Part shown: piece by piece, positions 26,867-36,102 of the stretch
How positions within the stretch are numbered: the stretch's first letter is position 1
Layout of the letters: each line of letters starts with the position of its first letter
Assembly (NCBI RefSeq): GCF_000170855.1
Contig: NZ_ABCQ01000014.1
Coordinates: forward strand, 1-64,000
Length of the DNA: 64,000 nt
Direction of reading: 5' to 3'
Origin: Moritella sp. PE36
GTDB lineage: Bacteria > Pseudomonadota > Gammaproteobacteria > Enterobacterales > Moritellaceae
Notes under the pieces: generated by a model
The model's input: the letters and a program-made list of their open reading frames with translations, nothing else
Database searches by the model: none
Told to the model about the DNA's origin: nothing
Program-made: the position numbers and the translations under genes

Positions 26867-27190
26867 CTAAGGTAAATCATCAAGATTAAATGTTTTCAGA
26901 ATATGATAAGCAGGTTCTTCATAAGGGTGAGCAGAAATTAACGCGTTAATTGCAGCCCTTACATTCTCAGCACCACAAACCATTTCAACCCGATACTCAT
27001 CGACTAATTCAATCTCATCAAGCTTGCCGATATGTGGTTGGCTACCCTGTAAGGGCTTAAACTGACCAGTACCTAAACATTGCCAAGCACAACTATCATA
27101 ATCACCAATAGTTCCAGCACCCGCTTTAAAGAGCGCTTCTTTCACCGTCTGCACATTTACTTGCGGCACATAAAAAACAATCACGAACAT
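26867..27190 (-). CDS. NIF3/YqfO-like small protein
   Basis: This 107-residue protein has the pattern of the short YqfO-type domain: a beta strand with VIVFYVP, then VKEALFKAGAGTIGDYDSCAW, GTGQFKPL, and a C-terminal HPYEEPAY block. This domain occurs as an insert in NIF3-family proteins and also as free-standing proteins, sometimes misnamed RtxA structural toxin. Gly-rich and His/Glu residues (SAHPYEEPAY) suggest metal or ligand binding. It ends 53 bases from the convergent cutC gene. The function is unknown. Confidence 0.8.
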   Translation of the reverse strand: MFVIVFYVPQVNVQTVKEALFKAGAGTIGDYDSCAWQCLGTGQFKPLQGSQPHIGKLDEIELVDEYRVEMVCGAENVRAAINALISAHPYEEPAYHILKTFNLDDLP

Positions 27191-27301
27191 AAATATATCC
27201 TACTGTAACGACACCTATTCACTAAGCTATTATAAAAAAATTTTGTTTTGCTGCCTAGTTACGTTTATATTAATAAAATCAATGAACCGAGGCGCTAACT
27301 T

Positions 27302-28093
27302 GTGGAAACCAAAATAAAAACTGACGTTGAAAGTAATAGTGATGTAAATCCCTTCCAGATCTTTATGTTGATCTTATCACTGCATGTTGTGGTCTCATCT
27401 CTACTGCAACTTATCTTTACCTTTTCAAGTAACGTCACCGAAATATTAACAAGTGTGGACAACACTATTTGTTTATTCTTTTTCACTGACTTTATCATTC
27501 GCCTTTATCAAGCTGATAATAAGCTACAGTTTATGAAATGGGGCTGGATTGACTTATTGTCGAGTATACCAATGGTCGAACAGCTGCAATTTATTCGTAT
27601 TATTCGTATTGCTCGAGTTTTAAGATCTATCCAACATATCCGCTCATCAAAAATTATGTTCAAGATGATATTTGAGCATCGCTTTAAAGCCACCTTTTCA
27701 TTAGTGGCAGCATTATCATTTGTCCTGCTGACCTTTGGTGCTATCGGTATTTTATTATTAGAACAAGGGCAAGTAGGCAGTAACATCAACAACGGTACCG
27801 ATGCGCTTTGGTGGTCATTCGTGACGATAACTACGGTTGGGTATGGCGATCATTACCCCGTGACAACAGGCGGCCGTATCATTGCAGCGTTACTAATGAC
27901 TGCTGGTGTCGGTTTATTCGGTACGTTCACAGGGTTCATTTCGTCATGGTTTGTTGATGGTGGAGACCTATCTACAAGACAACAAGCGCCAAGTACTGAC
28001 GCATTACATGGCGAAATTTCTGAATTGAAGCAAGATATTGCTGAACTCAAAATATTGATTGTTCAGCAATCCCATAACCTTGATTCTAAATAA
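27302..28093 (+). CDS. Voltage-gated potassium channel, six-TM type
   Basis: This 263-residue membrane protein starts with GTG at 27302 (GAGG about 11 bases upstream). Four voltage-sensor helices come first; S4 is the Arg-spaced [16 protein letters not shown] near 100-115. S5 (about 133-155), the pore loop with selectivity filter [10 protein letters not shown] near 178-187, and S6 (about 190-213) follow. A short C-terminal coiled coil ([15 protein letters not shown]) probably supports tetramer assembly. It lies convergent with, and 15 bases from, the hybrid kinase gene. Potassium selectivity follows from GYGD; the gating range cannot be predicted. Confidence 0.9.
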   Translation: METKIKTDVESNSDVNPFQIFMLILSLHVVVSSLLQLIFTFSSNVTEILTSVDNTICLFFFTDFIIRLYQADNKLQFMKWGWIDLLSSIPMVEQLQFIRIIRIARVLRSIQHIRSSKIMFKMIFEHRFKATFSLVAALSFVLLTFGAIGILLLEQGQVGSNINNGTDALWWSFVTITTVGYGDHYPVTTGGRIIAALLMTAGVGLFGTFTGFISSWFVDGGDLSTRQQAPSTDALHGEISELKQDIAELKILIVQQSHNLDSK

Positions 28094-28108
28094 ACACCCC
28101 GTATCTGA

Positions 28109-30820
28109 TTAAGCCGCGCTTGCTAGTCGCTCAATCTTGTCGATGAGTACATCTTTCTTAAAAGGTTTAGCGACATAGTCATTCATGCCGACATCAAAGC
28201 AGCGTTGAATATCCGCATCCAGTACGCTTGCAGTAAGGGCTATGATCGGTGTTGGCGCAACTGAACTCGATTTTTCCCATTCTCGAATTTGTTCCGTTGC
28301 TGTAAACCCATCCATTACCGGCATCATACAATCCATCAAGATTGCTTTATATTTATGCTGTCCAGAAGATACCATCTCGACAGCCTCTTTACCGTTATTG
28401 GCAACATGACTATCGTACCCACACTGTTTGAGCAGTAATGTCGCGACTTTTTGATTTATTAAATTATCTTCGACAACCAGGATAAGCGAATTATCCTTTG
28501 GGCTCATATCCTTTTCCATCTGCAGATGTTGTTCTAAAGTGGCCTCTTCGGACAAACTAGCTGCAATACTCGTTTGTGACTCAAGTTGATCTTCTAGCGC
28601 TGAATTAATTACTTTTAATAACCGATTTCCAAGCAATGGCATTGTCACCAAACCATCAATCCGACTGTCGAAATCGTACTTATCATCGGCATGTGATTGT
28701 ACCAACACAAAGCTGTATTTTAGGGTCCGTTGACTTAAAAAATCTATATCCTTTAAGGTCAATTTAATACTGTTTTGGCAATATATGATCAAGTGATTAG
28801 CATCTTTATCTTCTACCCGATCATTTATCGTTAGGCTGCTAAACAAATCTTGCGTATAGGCCACCGTCGTTATGTCGGTTATATTATTACGTGATAATTC
28901 TGCGCATATAGCGTCACAAAAAACCATTTCATTACTAATAACGGTGACGATCGTATTTGTGGGTACGATTTTCTGAACCCGAACTTCGGCAGTAAATTCT
29001 GCTTCAATAGTGAAATAAAAGTTGCTTCCCTGCCCTTTGGTAGAATCAACACCAATTTCCCCACCCATTAGTTCGACTAACTGAGTACTAATCGCCAAGC
29101 CCAGTCCCGTCCCGCCGAATTGACGCGTAATAGAACCGTCTTCTTGTGTAAAAGGTTCGAAAATTTTCTGCTGTTTATCTTCTTCTATACCAGTACCCGT
29201 ATCTGCCACTGAAAAATACAACTCCGATCTGGAATTTTCAATTACTTTACTGCTAAGTGTTAAGCTAACTTGACCACTGTCGGTAAACTTAACGGCATTG
29301 GATAATAAATTCATCAATACCTGACGCAATCTATGTTCATCAAGTAAGAATTCATTCGGCAGTTCAGGGGCAATATTAACACTAAAATCGAGATTCTTAG
29401 CCGCTGCACTCGGGGTGATAATAGCCACGGTATCATAAATAACTTCGCGTAGATCACAGCGATGATTCGTTATCGCAAGGTGTCCGGATTCAATCTTCGA
29501 AAAATCCAAAATATCATTAATCAATATAAGTAATGTTTGCGATGAATTTTCAATAATGGCAAGGTGGTCTTGCTGAGATGGCGTCAATTTGGTATTTGAC
29601 AAGATATTAGACATACCGATCACGCCGTTTAACGGCGTTCTAATCTCATGTGACATATTGGCCAAAAATGAACTTTTAGCCACATTTGCTTGTTCCGCAG
29701 ATTCCTTAGCTTGGATTATCTGTTTTTCATTGATGTGACGTTCTTCAATAAGCTTATTCAGCATTTTTGCAAACGCACTAAACTCATCATTGCCGTCTAT
29801 TTTTATTTTTAATGAATAATCATGTTTCTCTTCGATACGGGTTAACGTGGTTATAATTTCTTTCAAATTACCAAGAATACGTTGTATTAACATCCAACCT
29901 AAATAACTTGCACACACCAATAGTGAAATAATAAAAATAGAAAATGCGACAACATGCATTTTTGCTTCAGCAACTTTAGCTTTAATCTTAACGGATAAGT
30001 GCCCCCCAACATTAGCAACAACCTCGCTAATAAGTGCTAACCGCTTATCTAACGCAGAGATATCATAAGCACTCGCATTTGTTTGGAAATGTCCATTCTG
30101 GATCAAATTACGTAATGCATAACTATCGGTAAAGGCCTGGTCAGAAAAAGTACTCTGTAACAGAGAGATCTGATTATTATCAGCACTTATCGCGATGAAG
30201 CGTTCAATAAAAAGTTGTTGTCTTTCTACAATCGGCGGTAACAATACTTTTGCATCGCCCTCTATACCTCTGACGATAAGATTTATATACCAGTTTTCTT
30301 CATTTGCCCAAAAATAGAGCCATTGCAGTTGATATAATACTTCTAGATTATTTTGTATTTCTTGATCATCAACCTCAAGATGATTTTTTTCTAATATAAG
30401 CAGTAATTGACTTGTCGAATCTGATATCCAACTTGACCAATCATTAATATCCTCAGCACTCAAAAAGGCAAACTCTTCCTCTACCCCTTCTAAATCAGAT
30501 AATAGATCCATGGCATTGCTATCATCTTGTAGGGCTAAAGGCGCTAATACTTTTAATGTACTTATTGAAGCAGCAAATGCACCAAGGTGCTCTTCATTAG
30601 TGACATGACTCGCTGACAACTTACTCACCCTTAAAGAATGGAGTAATGAATTTAACTGTAATGACTCTGCCAATAATTCAATTCTCGATTTCAACTTATC
30701 AAGTTGACCTAACGTAGACACAGACTCACTGACTCGATCGCCAATCAACAACGTGAGTAATAATAACGGGCATAATAATAGAATTATCAGCCGTTTTTTG
30801 ATCGATAGCGTATTAAGCAT
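28109..30820 (-). CDS. Hybrid sensor histidine kinase with receiver domain
   Basis: This 903-residue inner-membrane sensor has a first membrane segment near 12-30 (LIILLLCPLLLLTLLIG), a periplasmic region of about 260 residues, a second segment near 292-313, HAMP, a dimerisation helix with phospho-acceptor His in NMSHEIRTPLNG near 393, an ATPase domain (N-box LLSNAVKFT, GTGIEEDKQQKIF, GGTGLGLAIS), a degenerate receiver-like stretch (about 615-745), and a true receiver (VVEDN, phospho-Asp in LMDCMMPVMDG, AKPF) at about 777-897. There is no HPt domain, so an external one would be needed for a relay. It is divergent by 95 bp from the periplasmic-protein and barrel genes, which may supply or report its signal. 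Confidence 0.92.
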   Translation of the reverse strand: MLNTLSIKKRLIILLLCPLLLLTLLIGDRVSESVSTLGQLDKLKSRIELLAESLQLNSLLHSLRVSKLSASHVTNEEHLGAFAASISTLKVLAPLALQDDSNAMDLLSDLEGVEEEFAFLSAEDINDWSSWISDSTSQLLLILEKNHLEVDDQEIQNNLEVLYQLQWLYFWANEENWYINLIVRGIEGDAKVLLPPIVERQQLFIERFIAISADNNQISLLQSTFSDQAFTDSYALRNLIQNGHFQTNASAYDISALDKRLALISEVVANVGGHLSVKIKAKVAEAKMHVVAFSIFIISLLVCASYLGWMLIQRILGNLKEIITTLTRIEEKHDYSLKIKIDGNDEFSAFAKMLNKLIEERHINEKQIIQAKESAEQANVAKSSFLANMSHEIRTPLNGVIGMSNILSNTKLTPSQQDHLAIIENSSQTLLILINDILDFSKIESGHLAITNHRCDLREVIYDTVAIITPSAAAKNLDFSVNIAPELPNEFLLDEHRLRQVLMNLLSNAVKFTDSGQVSLTLSSKVIENSRSELYFSVADTGTGIEEDKQQKIFEPFTQEDGSITRQFGGTGLGLAISTQLVELMGGEIGVDSTKGQGSNFYFTIEAEFTAEVRVQKIVPTNTIVTVISNEMVFCDAICAELSRNNITDITTVAYTQDLFSSLTINDRVEDKDANHLIIYCQNSIKLTLKDIDFLSQRTLKYSFVLVQSHADDKYDFDSRIDGLVTMPLLGNRLLKVINSALEDQLESQTSIAASLSEEATLEQHLQMEKDMSPKDNSLILVVEDNLINQKVATLLLKQCGYDSHVANNGKEAVEMVSSGQHKYKAILMDCMMPVMDGFTATEQIREWEKSSSVAPTPIIALTASVLDADIQRCFDVGMNDYVAKPFKKDVLIDKIERLASAA

Positions 30821-30915
30821 AAGTTTTTGACTTCCATGTAAAAATTTATTTGTTATTTACTCTCATTCTTACTAACTTAAATGATAGATAATAGAATCGA
30901 AATTAGCAGGTAAAC

Positions 30916-31395
30916 ATGTTTAAAGGATTAAACTTACGCATTTTTTGCGTCGGACTACTCATTATTTCACTCTCCCCGCCATTTTTAGCCTCTGCTAATG
31001 AAGATACGAGTGAAGATGAAGGCCGAAGTTTTGCCGTGTTTTCATTAAACAATTCCTTTCCAGTACTGAGTAAAAGTAAAGTCAGGATGATTTATAAAGG
31101 GAAAGTGAAACGCATCAACAAGGAAAATATTAATCTTGTTGATCTAACAGAGGATAGCAATGATAAAGCGAATTTTTACCAAAAGCTACTTGGTAAATCG
31201 CTATCTCAAATGAATGGCTACAGAGCAAGTTTAGCATTCTCAGGAAAGGGCAACTTACCAGTCACCATATCAAACAATGACATTGCTACAATCTTAGACT
31301 GGTTAGAAGAAAACCCTAACGGTATCGCTTATGCCACCATCAAGTCATTACCAGAAAATGTTAATGTTTTATTCATTTTAGAGCCGGAGGAATAA
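30916..31395 (+). CDS. Small PstS-like periplasmic protein
   Basis: This 159-residue protein has a signal peptide (hydrophobic core about 8-25, cleavage probably after ASA near 27). The mature part resembles the C-terminal part of phosphate-binding-type substrate proteins: SKSKVRMIYKGKVKRI, then FYQKLLGKSLSQMNGYRASLAFSGKG-like and NGIAYATIKSLP. Such short PstS-like proteins lack a full two-lobe binding fold and often accompany sensor kinases. It is followed after 3 bases by the barrel gene and lies divergent from the hybrid kinase. A role in presenting a ligand to the kinase is inference. Confidence 0.65.
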   Translation: MFKGLNLRIFCVGLLIISLSPPFLASANEDTSEDEGRSFAVFSLNNSFPVLSKSKVRMIYKGKVKRINKENINLVDLTEDSNDKANFYQKLLGKSLSQMNGYRASLAFSGKGNLPVTISNNDIATILDWLEENPNGIAYATIKSLPENVNVLFILEPEE

Positions 31396-31398
31396 AGC

Positions 31399-32451
31399 AT
31401 GCATATATCCAAAATCTGCTTTATAGCAACAACACTATCGCTGACTACATTCACAACCAACGCAAGAATAAATCTTACCGATGACATCTCGTTGAGTGGT
31501 TTTGGTTCTACATCTATTACTCAATCTAATAATGCTACGCCGTTGTATGTAAACAGGGAGATCACCGACGATACTTGTTACGACTGTGATACCACGTTAG
31601 GCTTACAAGGTGATATCCGTTTCAACGATAGCTTTAATGCGTCAATTCAAGTTGTTAAACGACCACAAGATGATTGGTCATCTCCGCAGTTAGAATGGGC
31701 GTATGTTGGTTATAGCGTATCCGATTTTAATTTAAAGATTGGTCGACTACGTTTGCCATTATTTCTAAGTTCAGAGTATTACTATGTCGGACAAGCTTAT
31801 ACTTCAGCACGTCCACCACAAGAAGTGTATAACTCAATCTTAGGGATCACGTCTTATGAAGGTATTTCCGGGACTTGGGATATCGAAATAAATGATGAGA
31901 GTTATTTAACCATAGCACCCTATCTAGGAATAAAAACTGACGGTGAAGTTAACATAGGTACAACTCACTATGATTTTAATATTGAGAATACTTTTGGTCT
32001 GAATAGTGAGTTAAGTGGCTTTGATTATCGGATTATGTTTAATTATGCATACTTCAAATATGCCGTGGGTGTAACGACACCGCAAGGAAGTCAACAATTC
32101 CCCGCAGATGACATTAGTATTTACACATTGGGTACAGAGTATTCACTCGATCAATGGCTACTGACCGCAGAAGTGCTTGTAGATAAGATGCATTTTAATT
32201 GGTACTCAAGTTTAGCTTATAATATTGATGAATTTACCCCTTATGTGACCTATGCTGAATCACATCATACTAATAAAAATAACTCATTATTATTAGGTAC
32301 ACGCTATGATTTAACAACAACAATATCACTAAATGCAGAGTGGAAATACACCAATCCAAACGGCGGGGATAATGGTGAGTTAATCACAGATCCTACTGAT
32401 GGTGATACAGATGCGCAGTTGTATACGTTAATGCTTAATTTTATCTTTTAG
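31399..32451 (+). CDS. Outer-membrane beta-barrel protein, porin-like
   Basis: This 350-residue protein has a signal peptide (about 1-22, ending TTNA) and alternating aromatic/polar strands throughout, ending in the outer-membrane C-terminal Phe (LMLNFIF). The early motif LSGFGSTSIT and a Cys pair in DDTCYDCD are notable; the two cysteines are three apart and could form a loop disulphide. There is no hit I can name with confidence. It is the second gene of an operon with the PstS-like protein (3-base gap), which suggests joint export of one substrate/sensing system. Confidence 0.75.
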   Translation: MHISKICFIATTLSLTTFTTNARINLTDDISLSGFGSTSITQSNNATPLYVNREITDDTCYDCDTTLGLQGDIRFNDSFNASIQVVKRPQDDWSSPQLEWAYVGYSVSDFNLKIGRLRLPLFLSSEYYYVGQAYTSARPPQEVYNSILGITSYEGISGTWDIEINDESYLTIAPYLGIKTDGEVNIGTTHYDFNIENTFGLNSELSGFDYRIMFNYAYFKYAVGVTTPQGSQQFPADDISIYTLGTEYSLDQWLLTAEVLVDKMHFNWYSSLAYNIDEFTPYVTYAESHHTNKNNSLLLGTRYDLTTTISLNAEWKYTNPNGGDNGELITDPTDGDTDAQLYTLMLNFIF

Positions 32452-32475
32452 ATAAACCGTCCAATTAAATAACTG

Positions 32476-32509
32476 AATAACGCTAGGTAATTAATTACCT
32501 AGCGTTATT
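32476..32509. terminator. 34-bp perfect palindrome between convergent genes
   Basis: AATAACGCTAGGTAATT (32476-32492) is followed directly by its exact reverse complement (32493-32509). It lies between the barrel gene and the convergent Cys-rich gene, 24 bases after the one and 7 after the other. It has no long T-run, but its place suggests bidirectional termination or transcript-end protection. Confidence 0.7.
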
Positions 32510-32516
32510 CATATCA

Positions 32517-33179
32517 TTATACTTCTGTTTGAGCTTCGACTATATCGGCAATAATTTGCATGCGCTCTGAGCCCGTTATACCAAGATAAAGACGACTAAC
32601 GCGAACAGCATAACCAAACTTATCTTTACCCAATGCTTTAACCAACTCTGGTAATAATATTGCGTCGAGATGAAACGTTTTTATATAATGTTCGATTGCA
32701 TGCTCAACACTGACAAAGTCGGTACCATCAAAGGTAAAACCACCAGCCTCATCATCTGCTGCAAGCGGGATACCGTCAACACACAAAGGCCAACCTGCAT
32801 AGTTAACCCTTTCTTTTGTCATGGTAAACATCATCCAGGCGCTTCGTTTAAAACCTTCAAATGCCGCACCTTCAAATTCAGACTCTTGCAACTCTTGCTC
32901 AGTCCAATTTGAACCAATGCTTAACACTTTTTGATATTTACGCGTTAACGCTGCCTTTACGGCATTGCGGTATTGATAAATAGACTGACAACGGGCCGCT
33001 TTAACAACCGACGTACATTCGGTACACGCAGGCACCGATAAAGGATCATGCGGCGCGTTATGTATATCATCGGCAGAAAATGGGATGTTAACATCACTAT
33101 TAGATGGCTCGCCACAAAATAAACACGTGTAGCGAACATCAAACGGAATGTCTATCTTAGGGTAATGATCAAATGACAT
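32517..33179 (-). CDS. Hypothetical protein with CxxC zinc-binding-like pairs
   Basis: I do not recognise this 220-residue protein. Near the N-terminus it has CLFCGEPS (about 19-26) and, 30 residues on, CTECTSVVKAARC, a pattern of two CxxC pairs that would suit zinc binding and resembles HNH-like or zinc-ribbon starts. The remainder is mostly helical and acidic, without membrane segments or signal peptide. Its stop lies next to the palindrome and its start is 10 bases downstream of the rluF stop on the same strand, so it is probably cotranscribed with rluF. Confidence 0.6.
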   Translation of the reverse strand: MSFDHYPKIDIPFDVRYTCLFCGEPSNSDVNIPFSADDIHNAPHDPLSVPACTECTSVVKAARCQSIYQYRNAVKAALTRKYQKVLSIGSNWTEQELQESEFEGAAFEGFKRSAWMMFTMTKERVNYAGWPLCVDGIPLAADDEAGGFTFDGTDFVSVEHAIEHYIKTFHLDAILLPELVKALGKDKFGYAVRVSRLYLGITGSERMQIIADIVEAQTEV

Positions 33180-33188
33180 TATATTGGA

Positions 33189-34412
33189 CTACTTCTTTTT
33201 CAACGACAGAGTACCTTTAACACGAGGCGCAGCTGGACTAGCTTTGGTGGCATTAGCCAACTTGGCTTTTTCACGGTCAGCAATAATACTGAAACGTGTA
33301 GCAGGTTTTTTTCGTTCTTTTTTCTTTTCAGCCGAGTTAAAACGCGCTCTTGATGCAATTTGTTCATCGGAATAAGACGCTGGTTTATCTTGCTGAGCTA
33401 TATCTTCAGACATATCTGAAGATACATTAGATGAAACATCAGCATCAGACGATTTTTCATTTTGCGTCCAAAAATTAGACGTCGGTTCGTCGTTCTTATC
33501 TAGATCAGCGACTGTTTCATCTTGATTCCAAACATCTGAACTCGCTTCATCATTCAAAACTTGACCAGGGGTTGCTGCATAGTCTCCGTAGCCAAAACGT
33601 TTCTGGCGAGCAGCACTGTTAACGCCACGTTTTGAATGTTGGCCTTTGACCTTAGGCTTTACTTGGCCATAATCAGACGCTTCTTCGGTACTGCTAGAAC
33701 CTTCAACCATGGCGTTTATTTCTGCCATTTCATTATCCGTTAGCAAACGCCACTGGCCAGTCGCTAAACCTTTAATATCAATGTTCATGATACGGGTACG
33801 CGTCAGTGATTTTACTTGGAAACCAAAATGCTCACACATGCGTCGGATCTGCTGATTTAGACCTTGCGTTAAAATTATTTTGAATTCAAAGCGACCTTCA
33901 CGCGTTACTTTACAAGGTTTAGTGACCGTGTCTAAAATTGGTACACCGCGCGCCATGCCGGTTAAGAATTTATCTGTCACAGTGCTATCAACTTTAACAA
34001 TATATTCTTTTTCGTGCGCATTACCTGCACGTAGTATTTTATTAACAATATCACCGTCATTGGTTAAAAAGATAAGACCTTCTGAGGGTTTATCAAGACG
34101 ACCGATTGGGAATATGCGCGTACTGTAGTCAATCAAATCAATTACATTACCGTGAATGTGACGCTCAGTTGTACACGTGATGCCTGCAGGTTTATTTAAG
34201 GCAATATAGATACGTTTTTGTTTTTCTTTAACGGGTCTACCATTTACAGAAACCATATCGCCATCTGACACTTTCGTTCCCATTTCTGGAATTTTACCAT
34301 TAATGGTTACGCGACCTTGTTCAATTAAGCGGTCCGCCTCACGGCGAGAGCAATAACCCGTGTCACTGATATATTTATTAAGTCGTGTTAGTTTGATGTC
34401 TTGTTGCGTCAT
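33189..34412 (-). CDS. rluF: 23S rRNA pseudouridine synthase RluF-like, with long C-terminal tail
   Basis: Residues 1-240 form an S4 RNA-binding domain (LNKYISDTGYCSRREADRLI, RVTINGK) and a pseudouridine synthase domain (LNKPAGITCT, catalytic Asp in GRLDKPSEGLIFLTNDG, LTQGLNQQIRRMC, RIMNI). This pattern is RluF-like, modifying U2604 of 23S rRNA. From about 241 to 407 there is a low-complexity tail rich in Ser/Asp/Glu, then basic Lys/Arg runs (KKKERKKPA, SLKKK). E. coli RluF is about 290 residues, so the tail is longer than usual. The enzyme is cytoplasmic. The ATG at 34412 gives a normal S4 start. Confidence 0.88.
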   Translation of the reverse strand: MTQQDIKLTRLNKYISDTGYCSRREADRLIEQGRVTINGKIPEMGTKVSDGDMVSVNGRPVKEKQKRIYIALNKPAGITCTTERHIHGNVIDLIDYSTRIFPIGRLDKPSEGLIFLTNDGDIVNKILRAGNAHEKEYIVKVDSTVTDKFLTGMARGVPILDTVTKPCKVTREGRFEFKIILTQGLNQQIRRMCEHFGFQVKSLTRTRIMNIDIKGLATGQWRLLTDNEMAEINAMVEGSSSTEEASDYGQVKPKVKGQHSKRGVNSAARQKRFGYGDYAATPGQVLNDEASSDVWNQDETVADLDKNDEPTSNFWTQNEKSSDADVSSNVSSDMSEDIAQQDKPASYSDEQIASRARFNSAEKKKERKKPATRFSIIADREKAKLANATKASPAAPRVKGTLSLKKK

Positions 34413-34674
34413 GATAATTTATACTAATATTAAGGGAATTGGGAATTGCGAAAAGGTTTTGAGAATTTATACTTCAGAAAGACCGCAATTATGTGCGCGG
34501 AGTATAACAGAAGGCATTATTATCAAGCAATATTAGTGTATATATTTAACCTTTCACGTAATTAATACTAATTCATCCGCAAATATTGGGTTTTTTTCAC
34601 GCTTCGTGGTACATTGCCCGCATTATTGGGTGATCTATAATAACCCTCATTATTTCAAGACAGAGCAAAGCACT

Positions 34675-35523
34675 ATGGCAGAATTAGGCAAGTTAAATAC
34701 CCTAGAAATTATCAAAGAAACTGGATCGGGTTTCTACCTGGACGGCGGTGTATTAGGTGAAATACTGTTACCTTTTACAAACTCACCATTGGATATAGAT
34801 ATCGGTGATGAGCTTGAGGTATTTATCTACCTTGATTCAGAAGACCGTATCATTGCAACAACGCAAAAAGTACTAGGTGCAGTTGGCGAATTCGTCATGC
34901 TAAAAGTAAAACAAGTAAACAATGTGGGTGCATTCCTTGATTGGGGCTTAGACAAAGATCTGTTAGTACCATACAGTGAACAACGCACCCCATTACAAGT
35001 GGGTCGTGAATACCTTGTTGCTATCTATCTTGATCGCATTCATGGTCGTATTACAGCAACCACAAAACTTGATCGTCATGTTGATAATACGCCAGCACGA
35101 TACAAAATACATGAACAAGTTGAAATTACACCTGTTGATCCAACTGATCTTGGTTATAAAGTCATTGTAAATAACAGCCATTGGGGTGTTGTATACAAAA
35201 ATGAAATGTTTAAGAAATTAAACCGTGGCGAAAAACAAAAAGCGTACATTCAAAAAGTGCGCGAAGACGGTAAAATTGATATCTTACTGAATGAACCCGG
35301 TCACGGTAAAGTATCAGACTTTAGCCAAGTGTTATTGTCAGAATTAAATAAACATGGTGGTTTCATGCCAGTGACAGATAAAACTGACCCTGAAACAATC
35401 GCGCGTTTATTTGGTGTAAGTAAAAAAACATTCAAAAGCGCAGTAGGCCAATTATTCAAGAAAGGTATCATTGATATCGTTAAGACGGGTAACGTTGGTT
35501 TACAAGTTAAAGATAGTGAATAA
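34675..35523 (+). CDS. S1-domain RNA-binding protein, CvfB/YitL-like
   Basis: This 282-residue protein has tandem OB/S1-type domains followed by a C-terminal winged-helix. Starts of the S1-like units show GSGFYLDGG, VNNVGAFLDWGLDKDLLVPYSEQ and RVREDGKIDILL-like strands; the C-terminal part IARLFGVSKKTFKSAVGQLFKKGII is the winged helix. This is the layout of conserved virulence factor B and the YitL family. The frame stays open 23 codons upstream (from 34606), but homologous architecture begins at MAELGKL, so 34675 is preferred although the ribosome site is weak. The terminator at 35587 follows the gene. Confidence 0.82.
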   Translation: MAELGKLNTLEIIKETGSGFYLDGGVLGEILLPFTNSPLDIDIGDELEVFIYLDSEDRIIATTQKVLGAVGEFVMLKVKQVNNVGAFLDWGLDKDLLVPYSEQRTPLQVGREYLVAIYLDRIHGRITATTKLDRHVDNTPARYKIHEQVEITPVDPTDLGYKVIVNNSHWGVVYKNEMFKKLNRGEKQKAYIQKVREDGKIDILLNEPGHGKVSDFSQVLLSELNKHGGFMPVTDKTDPETIARLFGVSKKTFKSAVGQLFKKGIIDIVKTGNVGLQVKDSE

Positions 35524-35586
35524 CACACGCTATAAATAGTTTTAGTCCTATCTATCAACGCCGATAATACTAACACTGATGATAAT

Positions 35587-35616
35587 AAAAATGGAAGCCA
35601 ATTGGCTTCCATTTTT
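35587..35616. terminator. Bidirectional terminator between the CvfB-like gene and a hypothetical gene
   Basis: AAAAATGGAAGCC-AATT-GGCTTCCATTTTT is a 13-bp perfect stem with A- and T-runs on both sides, 63 bases after the CvfB-like stop and 38 bases from the stop of the convergent gene. Confidence 0.93.
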
Positions 35617-35654
35617 TGTTCTACGTTACTGTAATTTGAATGCTTAATTATGAA

Positions 35655-36020
35655 TTAATGAACAATTTGCAAAATGGCAACGTTAGCTTGTTTATCCATT
35701 TCAGCAGAGCCTAGGATCATAATCAACTCGTCATCAGAGTAAGCAGATAAGTCGTTAGCTTGTTCGATAATATCTTCCATAACAGGGTTCAAGTCACCGT
35801 CATGAACTCGGTGCCATTGATAAAAACTAATCAGTAAAACTTGTAACACGTAACCTTCATCTAATAGAGCTACGTCAATACCACTTTCTAATGCCACCGC
35901 TTCCAATGTTTCAATATCAAAGGAAACACTGCCGTCATCATCCAGTTCTAGTTCTAATGAATCAAAATTAATCCCATCAGGGATACTAATTTCGACTCTA
36001 GTTAATGCGGAAATATCCAT
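35655..36020 (-). CDS. Hypothetical acidic protein
   Basis: I do not recognise this 121-residue protein. It is strongly acidic (LELELDDDGSVSFDIETLEAVALE) with no signal peptide, cysteines or membrane segment, and its predicted character is mixed strand then helices. GAGGG stands about 9 bases before the ATG, which supports translation. It is codirectional with, and 82 bases downstream of, clpA, so it may be cotranscribed with clpSA. Acidic proteins of this type can be adaptor- or inhibitor-like, but nothing here proves that. Confidence 0.6.
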   Translation of the reverse strand: MDISALTRVEISIPDGINFDSLELELDDDGSVSFDIETLEAVALESGIDVALLDEGYVLQVLLISFYQWHRVHDGDLNPVMEDIIEQANDLSAYSDDELIMILGSAEMDKQANVAILQIVH

Positions 36021-36102
36021 ATTTCATTCCCTCTTTAAGCCAAGCATAGTTACAAACTAACACTAATTCGAAAAAAAACAAGCTTATACAGCATTCAACA
36101 AA

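Noticed and set aside
34606-34674. 23-codon extension of the CvfB-like protein
   Set aside because: No ribosome site is apparent and conserved sequence begins only at MAELGKL.
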